Of a stretch of 64,000 nt of DNA, positions 45,802-54,143 are shown piece by piece. The translations under genes and the position numbers were made by a program. This DNA comes from Desulfofustis sp. PB-SRB1 (GTDB lineage: Bacteria; Desulfobacterota; Desulfobulbia; Desulfobulbales; Desulfocapsaceae): NCBI GenBank assembly GCA_016722945.1, contig JAEQMT010000038.1, forward strand, positions 620,001 to 684,000. Direction: 5' to 3'. Every line of letters starts with the position of its first letter. Position 1 is the first letter of the stretch. The notes below the pieces were generated by a model. The model searched no databases. It saw only the letters and a program-made list of their open reading frames with translations, and was not told the origin of the DNA.

Positions 45802-48480
45802 TCAGGTGGGCATGGAGAACAGCTCACCTAACTCCTCGTCGCTCATCTCGGTAAGCCAGTTTTCTCCACCGGCGGCAACCACTTCATCGGCAAGGGTTGC
45901 CTTGTCCACCAGCATCCGGTCAATCTTTTCCTCGATCGTGCCCCTGGTGAGAAACTTATGGACCATCACATTTTTTTTCTGGCCGATGCGAAAGACCCGG
46001 TCGGTGGCCTGGTTCTCCACCGCCGGATTCCACCAGCGGTCAAAATGGACGACATGATTAGCCGCAGTAAGGTTCAGACCGACTCCTCCAGCTTTCAGAG
46101 ACAATACAAAAAATGGTACATAATCGCGACCTTGAAATGTTTCAACCAATTTGCGACGCGCCCCCACCGCCACTCCGCCATGGAGAATCAGCCCCGGACG
46201 TTGAAAAATAGTTTCCAGGAAACGGGCTAGGGGGCCGGTCATTTCCTTGAACTGGGTGAAGATCAGCACCCGCTCCCGCTTTGCATGAATGGTTTCGCAG
46301 ATCTCCCGCAGCCTGATAAATTTGCCACTCTCCTTTTCGCTGAAGCCGTCCAGGCCAAGATACTGAGAAGGGTGATTGCAGAGCTGTTTGCACTTCATCA
46401 GCGTTGACAGGATCAGACCTCGGCGCTGCATGCCATCGACGGATTCAAGCGTTGTGCGAACAGCGCTCACCATCTCACTGTAGAGCACTGTCTGTTTCTT
46501 GCTCATGGCAGCCCAGGTTTTTACCTCTACCTTGTCTGGCAAATCGGCGATGATCGCCTTGTCCGTTTTCAAACGACGAAGAATAAAGGGCCGCACCATC
46601 CGGCGCAACCCGGCATACCCCTTGGGGTGGACACCAAGATGCTTCGTGAATGCACCAAACTCGGCGGCGTTTCCCAGCAAACCCGGGTTAATGAAATCAA
46701 ACAGACTCCAGAGATCAGACAGCCGGTTCTCCACCGGCGTTCCAGTCATAACGATCCGCGCCTCGGCGCGAAGGCTTTTGACCGCTCTGGTCTGCTTGGC
46801 AGTGTGATTTTTAATGGCCTGGGCCTCGTCGAGGATAATGCAGTCCCAGCGGTAATCCTGGAGCCAGGTATATCTTTTGGCCAGGCCATAGGTGGTTATG
46901 ACTACATCAAAGCCATTCAGCTCGTTTTTCGTGGGAACCGGCACCGGTGAGGGCCGGTGCGCTTCGGGGTGGGCGACAAATACGCGAAGAGACGGAACAA
47001 AGGAAGCAATCTCCGCTGACCAGTTGGCCAGCAACGAGGTGGGAATAACGAGCAGGGAAGCGGCCCTGTCCGTGCTTTTTCGGTTTTGTTTTTTCAACAC
47101 ATCGAGAAAAGCGAGGATCTGTATCGTCTTCCCGAGTCCCATATCATCGGCAAGACAGGCGCCGAGTTGCATCGAATGGAGATAAAAAAGCCAGTTAAGA
47201 CCGGCCTGCTGGTAGTGCCGCAGGGTCGCTTTAAAGTTACGGCTGGTTGAGACGGCGGCCATGGAATCAGGTGTATGGAGCCGTCTAAAAAACGTCTTCA
47301 GCCACTCGCCATGGGAAACACCGGCATGGTCGGCGGCCCCGTCGCCGAGAGAATTTGTGGTGCCGGCGGAGATTTTCAAAGCGTCGAGAAGCGATATACC
47401 CTGGTGCTCGGCAATCTCCGCGGCCCTTTCAAAAGCATCCAGGGTCTGCCTTAACTTCTCGGGATCAACCGCCACCCATTTGTTTTTTAAAAAGATCAGG
47501 CCCTCCGATTCTTCCAGCAGCCGACGTGCCTCTTGGGGCGTAATCTCTGTATCGCCGATCATTAAGTGGGGAGAAAAATCAAGCAGCGCGTCCATACCGA
47601 CGGCGGACGGGCTCCGCTCACCGATGCTCATCCGCATGGTTACCGCGGCGGATTTTTTCTTCCACCAGTCAGGGATGCGACAGAGGATGCCGGCATCTTC
47701 ATATATCGGAATTTCCCTGAGAAATTCATACGCCTCTTGGGACGACCATCCCAAAGGGTGAAACAGTTCGCCGCCGTCGCGCAGATGTGCCACCAGCTCA
47801 CTTTTCCGGGCGGCCGTATCGACGGTGGCAAGCAGGTTGAGCAGCTTTTCGTTATCGTCTTTATATTCCTCCAACGCATATTTAAGCGGCAGGTGCCGTG
47901 ATGCGCCCGTTTCGTCCAGACGGGTGGAGTAGGTGGCAAGAAAGGCAAAGGGCAGGTCATGCCCTTTGTTTTCAACAAGGTGAAAGTAGATACGGCCGGC
48001 AAGATGGATATCAGGGCTGTACTCTTTGAGAAAACCCTCCACCGAGCCCGCATAGGCGGTAATCTTCCGGGAAAAAATCTCATGCAGTGCCTGCCACTGC
48101 CGGTCAAGCGTTGCGCCGGTGAGATACTCCCCGCCGGTCATCGGCGGGGCACTTTCCAGCAATCTCCGGCGTTCCTCGTCGCCCAAGGAAAGAGTCACCC
48201 GGTGACGGAGCGCTTCGAGCTCAGGGGTGTGTTTCAGTTTACCGGAAAAGAGAGCGGAAAATGAACACCAGTAGGCAAGTGACGGGGAGAGGGGTACGCC
48301 TTTTTGAAAAAACCCGGCAAAAAAGAGCCAGTCGTTAGGCTCCTGGGTATAGCAACTAAAGATATCTTCCTCTACCACGTGGCCGGCGCGAGAAAGTCCT
48401 TCGGTGACGGCCTCCACCCACTCAAGATGCAAAAAACCATCAGGCAAAACGATGACGGCAAGCTCGGTATCGCGTGGCAT
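45802..48480 (-). CDS. SNF2/Rad54-family ATPase
   Basis: 892 residues. The N-terminal 420 residues are a poorly conserved region found in bacterial SNF2 proteins. The ATPase core begins with LRHYQQAGLNWL and Walker A ADDMGLGKT near residue 440; DEAQAIKN is motif II and MTGTPVEN motif III. The helicase C lobe has LSLKAGGVGLNLTAANHVVHFDRWWNP and DRVFRIGQKK. It is a dsDNA translocase or remodeller rather than a strand-separating helicase. With the SWIM gene it forms a two-gene unit inside the glpK-mtfA duplication. Confidence 0.9.
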   Translation of the reverse strand: MPRDTELAVIVLPDGFLHLEWVEAVTEGLSRAGHVVEEDIFSCYTQEPNDWLFFAGFFQKGVPLSPSLAYWCSFSALFSGKLKHTPELEALRHRVTLSLGDEERRRLLESAPPMTGGEYLTGATLDRQWQALHEIFSRKITAYAGSVEGFLKEYSPDIHLAGRIYFHLVENKGHDLPFAFLATYSTRLDETGASRHLPLKYALEEYKDDNEKLLNLLATVDTAARKSELVAHLRDGGELFHPLGWSSQEAYEFLREIPIYEDAGILCRIPDWWKKKSAAVTMRMSIGERSPSAVGMDALLDFSPHLMIGDTEITPQEARRLLEESEGLIFLKNKWVAVDPEKLRQTLDAFERAAEIAEHQGISLLDALKISAGTTNSLGDGAADHAGVSHGEWLKTFFRRLHTPDSMAAVSTSRNFKATLRHYQQAGLNWLFYLHSMQLGACLADDMGLGKTIQILAFLDVLKKQNRKSTDRAASLLVIPTSLLANWSAEIASFVPSLRVFVAHPEAHRPSPVPVPTKNELNGFDVVITTYGLAKRYTWLQDYRWDCIILDEAQAIKNHTAKQTRAVKSLRAEARIVMTGTPVENRLSDLWSLFDFINPGLLGNAAEFGAFTKHLGVHPKGYAGLRRMVRPFILRRLKTDKAIIADLPDKVEVKTWAAMSKKQTVLYSEMVSAVRTTLESVDGMQRRGLILSTLMKCKQLCNHPSQYLGLDGFSEKESGKFIRLREICETIHAKRERVLIFTQFKEMTGPLARFLETIFQRPGLILHGGVAVGARRKLVETFQGRDYVPFFVLSLKAGGVGLNLTAANHVVHFDRWWNPAVENQATDRVFRIGQKKNVMVHKFLTRGTIEEKIDRMLVDKATLADEVVAAGGENWLTEMSDEELGELFSMPT

Positions 48481-48725
48481 CAGAAATTCTCGTGACGGGT
48501 AACACCTGTTAAATTAGCAACAACCGGTAGAAATTGGTAGCTTTACATGGTAAACCGTTTAAAGCGTTCTGGTACGAAGCATGCTTATGGCACCGCGGGC
48601 GCCATCTTGAAGGTAACAAAGTCGATTTTGCGGCGACGTCGGTGGACATCTCTCTTACAAGATAGGATGGCTCGATAAAAACACAGCTCGTAGAAGTGGT
48701 GGTCGTTTTGACCTCGCAGCCCTCT

Positions 48726-48789
48726 GAGGTGTGTCGAGAAGTCAAAACGATCCCACGACGACTCAGAGCAAAATTTTCACAACGCTATC
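48726..48789 (-). repeat. MITE-like element, short form (diverged copy)
   Basis: On the minus strand it runs GATAGCGTTGTGAAAAT to GACACACCTC, with CGTGGGATCGTTTTGAC inside, the same length as the copy at 26433. It lies between the divergent SNF2 and SDR genes. A further end-like piece GATGGCTCGATAAAAAC is at 48666. Confidence 0.6.
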
Positions 48790-48835
48790 TTTGCTGACCG
48801 GCACTCTTTTTAACAGATACTCATTGACCACACAA

Positions 48836-50257
48836 ATGCGTCCCAGGTTGGCAATTTTCGGCGCCAGCGGTTTTATCGGAAATGGGCTCTGTCACTATAT
48901 GAGTCCCCATTATGACACAATCGCCATTACCCGTTCGCCGCATCGGGCCGCTCTGGGCTCACCGGGACTGGACGTGGTCTGGCGGGTGAGCGATTTTTTC
49001 CGGCGGCCTGATCTGGAAAAGGTTTTGAACGGGGTGGACTATGCCATCTACCTGGCTCACACCCGGGTGCCAACCGCCCGCCTCGACCAGGCGCGATGCG
49101 AGGACATGGACCTTCTGCAGGCCGCCAACTTCGCCCGGGCCGCCGCCGTAAACAAGGTGCGACACATCGTCTATCTGGGCGGTATGATCCCCCAGGGAAA
49201 CGTCTCCAGAACCTTGTTGCAGAGCCGCAACGAAGTGACCGAAGAACTGGCCGGCAGCGGCATTGCCGTCACCACCATTCGCTGCAGCCTGATTGTCGGA
49301 CCGGGCAGCAGCGCCATCACGCTTCTGGAACAGGTGGTGCGGCGGGCGCCGCTGCTTCTGGTGCCGATGTGGGCACTGGGGAAAAAACAGCCAATCACCC
49401 TTACCGACGTGATGCGGGCCTTTCACCACTGCCTCGGTAGCGAGGAGATGTTTGGCAAAAGCTATGACATCGGCGGCCCGGACATCATCACCCTTGCCGA
49501 CATTCTTGAACATGGCGCCCACAACCACGGTCGCACCAGTCGAGTACATGTGGTCAAACGATTCCCGAAACCGCTTTTCAAGGCTTTTGTGCGACTCTTG
49601 AGCCCTCGCACCCATCCAAGCCTCATCTCGATCTTCACCGAGGCTGTCAAATATGACACCCTGGTGTCAGACAATCCGCTCCAGCGCTATCTTGCCGAAG
49701 GTGCCGGTACCTGTTTCGGGTATCTGGCAAACTATCTCGACGCGGACACCGGCGCATTGCCCCACAGCCCCCGCGAACGTTCCGTGATCAGTGACAAACG
49801 CGACTTCGAACGCTCATCGAGCGTCCGTTCAATTCAACGGGTCAGGTTGCCAGCGGGCACCGACCCCGGCTGGCTGGCACACCACTATTTTACCTGGCTT
49901 GGACGGGCAATCCGGCCGCTGATCCGTTGCCGCCAAGAGTCGACGGGCCAGTGGCTGATTACCCTGCGCCTGTTTGGCATAACCCTTTTACAATTGCAGC
50001 ACGATGAGCCGGTAAGCACACCGGATAAACAGGTCTATGCTATCATCGGCGGCCTGCTGTCCGGCACAAAGGCAAAGACGGCGGCACGTATGGAGTTCCA
50101 GGCGGTCAGCCGGGGCCGGTTTGCAATCATCGCCATCCATGACTTCAGACCCTTTCTATTGTGGCGGCTCTATCGTTTCACCCAGGCCACCATCCACGGC
50201 TGGGTTATGGCCGCCTTTCAGCGCCACCTTCGAAACGGTATGGTCGATGAGCGATAG
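48836..50257 (+). CDS. SDR/NAD(P)-binding epimerase-like protein with C-terminal extension
   Basis: 473 residues from ATG 48836 (MRPRLAIFGASGFIGNG). The frame is open to 48731, but that part overlaps a repeat. Residues 1-300 are an atypical extended SDR / NmrA-like domain (GASGFIGNG nucleotide site, HIVYLGGMIP, IGGPDIITLADILEH). Residues 345-473 form a second domain resembling DUF2867 in position and length (LPAGTDPGWLAHHYFTWLGRAIRPL). Such fusions are known in YwnB/YlbE-type proteins; the substrate is unknown. Confidence 0.75.
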   Translation: MRPRLAIFGASGFIGNGLCHYMSPHYDTIAITRSPHRAALGSPGLDVVWRVSDFFRRPDLEKVLNGVDYAIYLAHTRVPTARLDQARCEDMDLLQAANFARAAAVNKVRHIVYLGGMIPQGNVSRTLLQSRNEVTEELAGSGIAVTTIRCSLIVGPGSSAITLLEQVVRRAPLLLVPMWALGKKQPITLTDVMRAFHHCLGSEEMFGKSYDIGGPDIITLADILEHGAHNHGRTSRVHVVKRFPKPLFKAFVRLLSPRTHPSLISIFTEAVKYDTLVSDNPLQRYLAEGAGTCFGYLANYLDADTGALPHSPRERSVISDKRDFERSSSVRSIQRVRLPAGTDPGWLAHHYFTWLGRAIRPLIRCRQESTGQWLITLRLFGITLLQLQHDEPVSTPDKQVYAIIGGLLSGTKAKTAARMEFQAVSRGRFAIIAIHDFRPFLLWRLYRFTQATIHGWVMAAFQRHLRNGMVDER

Positions 50258-50402
50258 CTGGGCACCCACCGGCATACCGGCAATAAGATATCTCGATGGC
50301 GCCGGCCGCATCCACTACCACCTGCTCGGGAAGCAGGCAAAAAGGTGGGTGTTTGCCCAGAAAATCATTGATTTCGATAAGATCGGCACTCATAAACAAT
50401 AG
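50247..50402 (+). CDS. possible small protein overlapping the SDR stop
   Basis: 51 residues from ATG 50247, which overlaps the end of the previous gene. It reads GIPAIRYLDGAGRIHYHLLG then WVFAQKIIDFDKIG. The composition is protein-like (alternating hydrophobic and charged), but it has no recognisable family and no ribosome site. It could be a remnant. Confidence 0.3.
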   Translation: MSDSWAPTGIPAIRYLDGAGRIHYHLLGKQAKRWVFAQKIIDFDKIGTHKQ

Positions 50403-50526
50403 GACATACGTAAGTTTTTACGGCCTTTACACACCAGGCTCACCCTTCATGGCCACTGCGACAAACGCTGGTGCGCATCGACCGGTGGATATCACGCGTA
50501 CCAGTCGCAACACATCCGAGCAGGCG

Positions 50527-50820
50527 CTAATACTCTTCCGGTCTGTACACCTCAAAAGTAGTTTTTTCTCCAATAATTGAATCGATCTGCCACTGCAACT
50601 CCCTGGACTCCTCGGTATTCATCCAGTTCATCCAATCTTCCACACTCTCCCACTCAGCAATCACGATGAGCTCACCCGGATCACTGATTTTCGAGTAGGT
50701 GGTTCGTGAGATATAACCAGGTCTTTTTGAAGATTCTTCGCGAAGCTGTTTGAGCAGGGGAACCAACTTCTGGGTGTGATCCATGCGAAACACCCGTTTG
50801 ACAATAACAATAACACTCAC
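50527..50820 (-). CDS. ABM-domain protein 2
   Basis: 97 residues. Opens IVIVKRVFRMDHTQKLVPLL, contains RPGYISRTTY, LIVIAEWESVEDWMNW and ends FEVYRPEEY. It is a close paralogue of the protein at 56057-56350 and a distant one of 23207-23488. It stands alone on the minus strand beside repeat debris. Dimeric ferredoxin-like barrel expected; function unknown. Confidence 0.75.
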   Translation of the reverse strand: MSVIVIVKRVFRMDHTQKLVPLLKQLREESSKRPGYISRTTYSKISDPGELIVIAEWESVEDWMNWMNTEESRELQWQIDSIIGEKTTFEVYRPEEY

Positions 50821-50975
50821 GACACGCCCTCCTCAGGTGATTGATTGTGTCTTGGTCTTCTCCAGATGAAGACTTGTGCGCGGTTCTGTTTCGGACACGC
50901 CCCCTAGGTATTCAGAGACGACCACGTCTGGTTCTGATCATCTCTCACCTGTACCACTGTTGGGACGACATCGTC

Positions 50976-51160
50976 TACCGGCTCTTACAAAAACTTCGCT
51001 CTCCATGGTCGTGGGATCGTTTTGAATTCTCCTCGTACCACAGGTACCACTGCGAGATCAGACCAACCACCACTCCTGTGAGCAGTGTTTTTACTTAGCC
51101 ATCTCAGACCCTACATTAGACTTTTTGCGAGTGCATCACTTACGATGTTCTTGCAAAAAA
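50976..51160 (+). repeat. nested MITE debris
   Basis: 50976-51041 is a 65-base short-form copy (CTTACAAAAACTTCGCTC, CGTGGGATCGTTTTGAA). Isolated ends follow: GTTTTTACTTAGCCATC near 51086-51102, GACTTTTTGCGAGTGCATC near 51119-51137 and GATGTTCTTGCAAAAAATCG at 51144. Several insertions have decayed on top of each other. Apart from this and the next two entries, the 50821-51592 gap has no gene; a fragment IENRIFQDARALYEGRLQRY near 51318-51380 looks coding-derived. Confidence 0.6.
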
Positions 51161-51175
51161 TCGTCCCCCGTGTCC

Positions 51176-51270
51176 CGGCAATCCCCCCAAATCAGCACAT
51201 TTTCCATTGACCGACCACACCCGCGGACGTACTACGTAGTGGTCGAGAGAAGTGCTGGGCCCCCGGTACA
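51176..51270 (+). repeat. repeat family C, copy 1
   Basis: Shares CGGYAATCC, ACATTTTCCATTGACCG and a following GRGAGAAGTGC-like tail with 59910-59996 over roughly 90 bases. No coding potential. Origin unknown. Confidence 0.5.
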
Positions 51271-51407
51271 TCAAAAAAACAGACAGGAAGCTATCATGAA
51301 AAAGATGGTTTTCACCGATGATCGAAAACAGAATTTTTCAAGATGCCCGTGCCCTATACGAAGGAAGGTTACAACGCTATGTTCGTACCATGACGAAGGC
51401 GAACAAA

Positions 51408-51574
51408 CCATCTTCGGCATCACCCGCGCCACCAAGCCCGCCGAGTTTCCCCGGGCCGGCAGATTTTGCCGACCCCTGGCAATTGGAGGGCGTTTCACCC
51501 CGCCGCTCGTCAGCTCGCTGCGAAGGCGTAAATACCAGGGCTGGCAGGATGCGGTGCACCGAACCCTTTCTTGA
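51408..51574 (+). pseudogene. glpK: rearranged fragment of the glpK 3' end
   Basis: 51408-51456 matches glpK around 41352-41396 (IFGITRAT), then about 250 bases are missing and 51471-51574 matches the last 105 bases of glpK ([14 protein letters not shown], then stop). The frame is kept across the gap. It precedes mtfA copy 2 with the same 18-base spacer as at the true glpK-mtfA junction, showing a copied segment. Confidence 0.85.
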
Positions 51575-51592
51575 AGCAGGATATTAATTCCG

Positions 51593-52405
51593 ATGTTCAA
51601 GTGGTTTCGGGAATACAAACAACGCAAAATTCTGCAAAAGCCTTTTCCCGACAAGTGGCGGGAAATAATGCGGAACAGGGTGCCCCATTATACATATCTC
51701 GATACTGCCGAGCGATCCCAGCTTGAACAGCTTGTGGCGATTTTTATCGCCGAGAAGAATTTTGAGGGGTGCGGCGGCCTCACCATCACCGACGAGATCA
51801 GTGTAGTGATCAGCGCCCAGGCGTGCCTGCTTGTCCTGGGTCTGCCACCGTTTCAATACCTCAAACTTGCCGCGATCCTCGTCTATCCCACCACCGTAGC
51901 TATGCCGCCATCACGCACAAGCATGTTTAACGGGGCCGGTGATATCGTCCCGGACCAGCAAGCAATTCTTGGCCTGGCCTCGGCCGGCGAAACCGTCGTC
52001 CTGGTCTGGGATGCGGTGCTTCGCGGTACACGCCACGCCACCGACGGCCACAACGTCGTCTACCACGAGTTTGCCCACATCCTCGACATGCGTGACGGCG
52101 CCGCCGACGGCACCCCGATCCTGCCAAACAGAGAACGGTACCGCCAGTGGGTACAGGTGTGCGAACAGGCCTTCTTTCAGTTGAGAAATGATGCCGACAA
52201 GGGGCGTAAGAGCCTTCTGGATCACTATGGTGCGGTAGATGAGGCGGAATTTTTCGCGGTTGCCACGGAGATTTTCTTCGATCGTCCCCTGCGCATGCAA
52301 AAAGAGATGCCGGCGCTCTATCAGGTCCTAGCCGGCTATTACCGGCAGGACACCGCGGCACGCGAGCGACGCCATCGCAAAAAAGCGAGCCGGACAAGGT
52401 CCTGA
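51593..52405 (+). CDS. mtfA: MtfA-like zinc peptidase (intact copy 2)
   Basis: 270 residues, full length. The motif HEFAH (near residue 150), followed by a Glu downstream (EAEFFAVATEIFF), matches the MtfA/DUF980 zinc aminopeptidase family; E. coli MtfA binds the glucose repressor Mlc. No mlc-like gene is in the window. Copy 1 at 41773 is broken by an IS, so this is the only functional copy here. The two copies are nearly identical at DNA level. Confidence 0.9.
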   Translation: MFKWFREYKQRKILQKPFPDKWREIMRNRVPHYTYLDTAERSQLEQLVAIFIAEKNFEGCGGLTITDEISVVISAQACLLVLGLPPFQYLKLAAILVYPTTVAMPPSRTSMFNGAGDIVPDQQAILGLASAGETVVLVWDAVLRGTRHATDGHNVVYHEFAHILDMRDGAADGTPILPNRERYRQWVQVCEQAFFQLRNDADKGRKSLLDHYGAVDEAEFFAVATEIFFDRPLRMQKEMPALYQVLAGYYRQDTAARERRHRKKASRTRS

Positions 52406-52513
52406 AACGCAACAACGGCTGGACCCGGTAAGTCCCAGGCCACGGCCCGCTCAATGCCGTCTATCGGGCAGTGTCACAAAGTCCCCGGATACGGCGAGAG
52501 CCTACTGTGATGC

Positions 52514-53359
52514 TTATTTGCTCTGTGCCGGCACGACACCCTGGCGTTCGTAGGCGGCTGGCAGAACAATGTCAGATGCCCCTGAAAGATCAATTTCCAT
52601 GAGTTCAACAATCTCTTCGAGTTCTCCCTGTTCGTTGAAAGCCGCTTCGTAAACGGTTCCCTGAACGCCATCGTCCGCGCAATAGTAGGTGTGCTCAAAT
52701 TCCGAGAAGAGCGGGGAGCCGTCCAGATGTTTGACACACCCTGAAAATGCTCCGACCGGGGTATGTACCGTTTCATGAAGACCGACGACCAGGGTATCGT
52801 CCTGAGCTTCGCCGGGCAGGTATTCGTTGATGAAATAGGCGCCCATAATCGGCGTGCCGAGGACCAGCCGGCCCGGCTGCGCACCGTTTTCGCCGGCCAG
52901 CCACTGGCCCTCGTGATCGGTGAGGACGCCGTTTTTATAATTATCCACGTGCTCGCCGAAATACCAGACGTCACCGGTTCGTCTATGCTGGGCGATATAG
53001 TCGCGGGTATCTTCGATCAATTGGCCGTTTTTATACACTCGATCCCAGAAAACCAGAGTGAGGACCCCGTTGACTCTACGGGTCCAGCCGGGAATCATGA
53101 TTTCAATACGCTCAATGAGTGCTGAGTTATCGGCGGCACGCACCTGATACAGCAGCCGCTTGCCAACGGACAGAGTGAAATATGGGTTGTCGATGTGAGT
53201 GGTAAAGTCTTCCGGTGCAATGGATGGGGCATAGTCCGCGGGCATCAGCGTCCGGTGGTGCCGTAACATAGGATGAACGGATGCCGCTCTCATGCCGGTA
53301 CCCGACAGCGAAACAAACGTGACTGCACAGACCATCACCATCACCTCTTTCCAGATCAT
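52514..53359 (-). CDS. secreted protein of unknown function
   Basis: 281 residues from ATG 53359, with GGAG upstream; the frame is open to 53461. The N-terminus is a signal peptide (VMVMVCAVTFVSLSG). The mature part repeats beta-strand-like stretches, e.g. VWYFGEHVDNYKNG, GQWLAGENGAQPG, HTPVGAFSGCVKHLDGSPL, EHTYYCADDGVQG. Two Cys (near 220 and 245) could form a disulfide. I do not recognise a named family. It lies about 110 bases from the convergent mtfA copy 2. Confidence 0.7.
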   Translation of the reverse strand: MIWKEVMVMVCAVTFVSLSGTGMRAASVHPMLRHHRTLMPADYAPSIAPEDFTTHIDNPYFTLSVGKRLLYQVRAADNSALIERIEIMIPGWTRRVNGVLTLVFWDRVYKNGQLIEDTRDYIAQHRRTGDVWYFGEHVDNYKNGVLTDHEGQWLAGENGAQPGRLVLGTPIMGAYFINEYLPGEAQDDTLVVGLHETVHTPVGAFSGCVKHLDGSPLFSEFEHTYYCADDGVQGTVYEAAFNEQGELEEIVELMEIDLSGASDIVLPAAYERQGVVPAQSK

Positions 53360-53561
53360 ATCATTATCTCCACGTCCTGAAGTCGTCACATCATCGTGCC
53401 TACATGTACATTCAAAGAGTATTCCAATCGCTTGCGCGAGGCCGAGGCCGGCATACCGCATGAATGTAGCCTATCCAGATGAAGAAATAATGAATACCAT
53501 TCGCCACTGTCGCGCGGACATCTAAGAAGCGGACTATCCATGTGAAAGATGCACTTTCTCT

Positions 53562-53852
53562 CTATTCCGAGGCGGATAGTTCGAAAACACCATTAAGTAC
53601 GTCAGCCCATGACAAAACAGGCGTGAAATATGCTCCTTGCCGTTTGCGACCAGCAAAGCGTTCCAGAACGAGTTGCACCGTATCTCCATCCAGTTCGTGC
53701 CGGAATTGTTTCTGCTTCAGGGCATTAGTGAATTCTAGTTGGTGCGCCATGGTGATGGCACGGCTTGAGTATTGCCGACGATAATACGTGCCGATTCTCG
53801 GGAGTTTGGTCTCTTTACATAGATCGCAACGATAACGTTGGCATCCACGCAT
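53562..53852 (-). CDS. small CxxC protein, possibly a transposase remnant
   Basis: 96 residues. The N-terminus GCQRYRCDLCKET has a zinc-ribbon-like Cys group of the kind seen at the start of some IS proteins (QRYRC..C). The rest (FRHELDGDTVQLVLERFAG) matches nothing I know. An in-frame TGA lies just upstream of ATG 53852. 53853-54143 holds no other supported gene. Confidence 0.35.
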   Translation of the reverse strand: MRGCQRYRCDLCKETKLPRIGTYYRRQYSSRAITMAHQLEFTNALKQKQFRHELDGDTVQLVLERFAGRKRQGAYFTPVLSWADVLNGVFELSASE

Positions 53853-54143
53853 AGGGGTTTTTATCCGTCAGGCGTTTTCTCTCGTCCGTTACCTGCTACT
53901 GGCTGCTCGGTTGCCGGTTCATCGCACTGCAAAGCAGCGCCGCAGAGGGAAATTCGCTGTTCACAAAGGCCATCATGTCTGCCTCAGCACACCCCTATGG
54001 GGGGCAGGCGATTGGTTTGTATCAGGAGAGCCGTTCCTTGCGGGACTCGGCAATAAGCCTAATTGGCGATCTGCCCCGCGCCTCTACCGCTTACTGATAA
54101 AAGTCTGACCAGTCGATTTTTTGCAGAGCAATTGATGACCAGA

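Noticed and set aside
51125-51574. A 149-codon open frame upstream of mtfA copy 2
   Set aside because: Its second half is the glpK fragment and its first half is repeat debris, so it is a chance fusion, not a gene.
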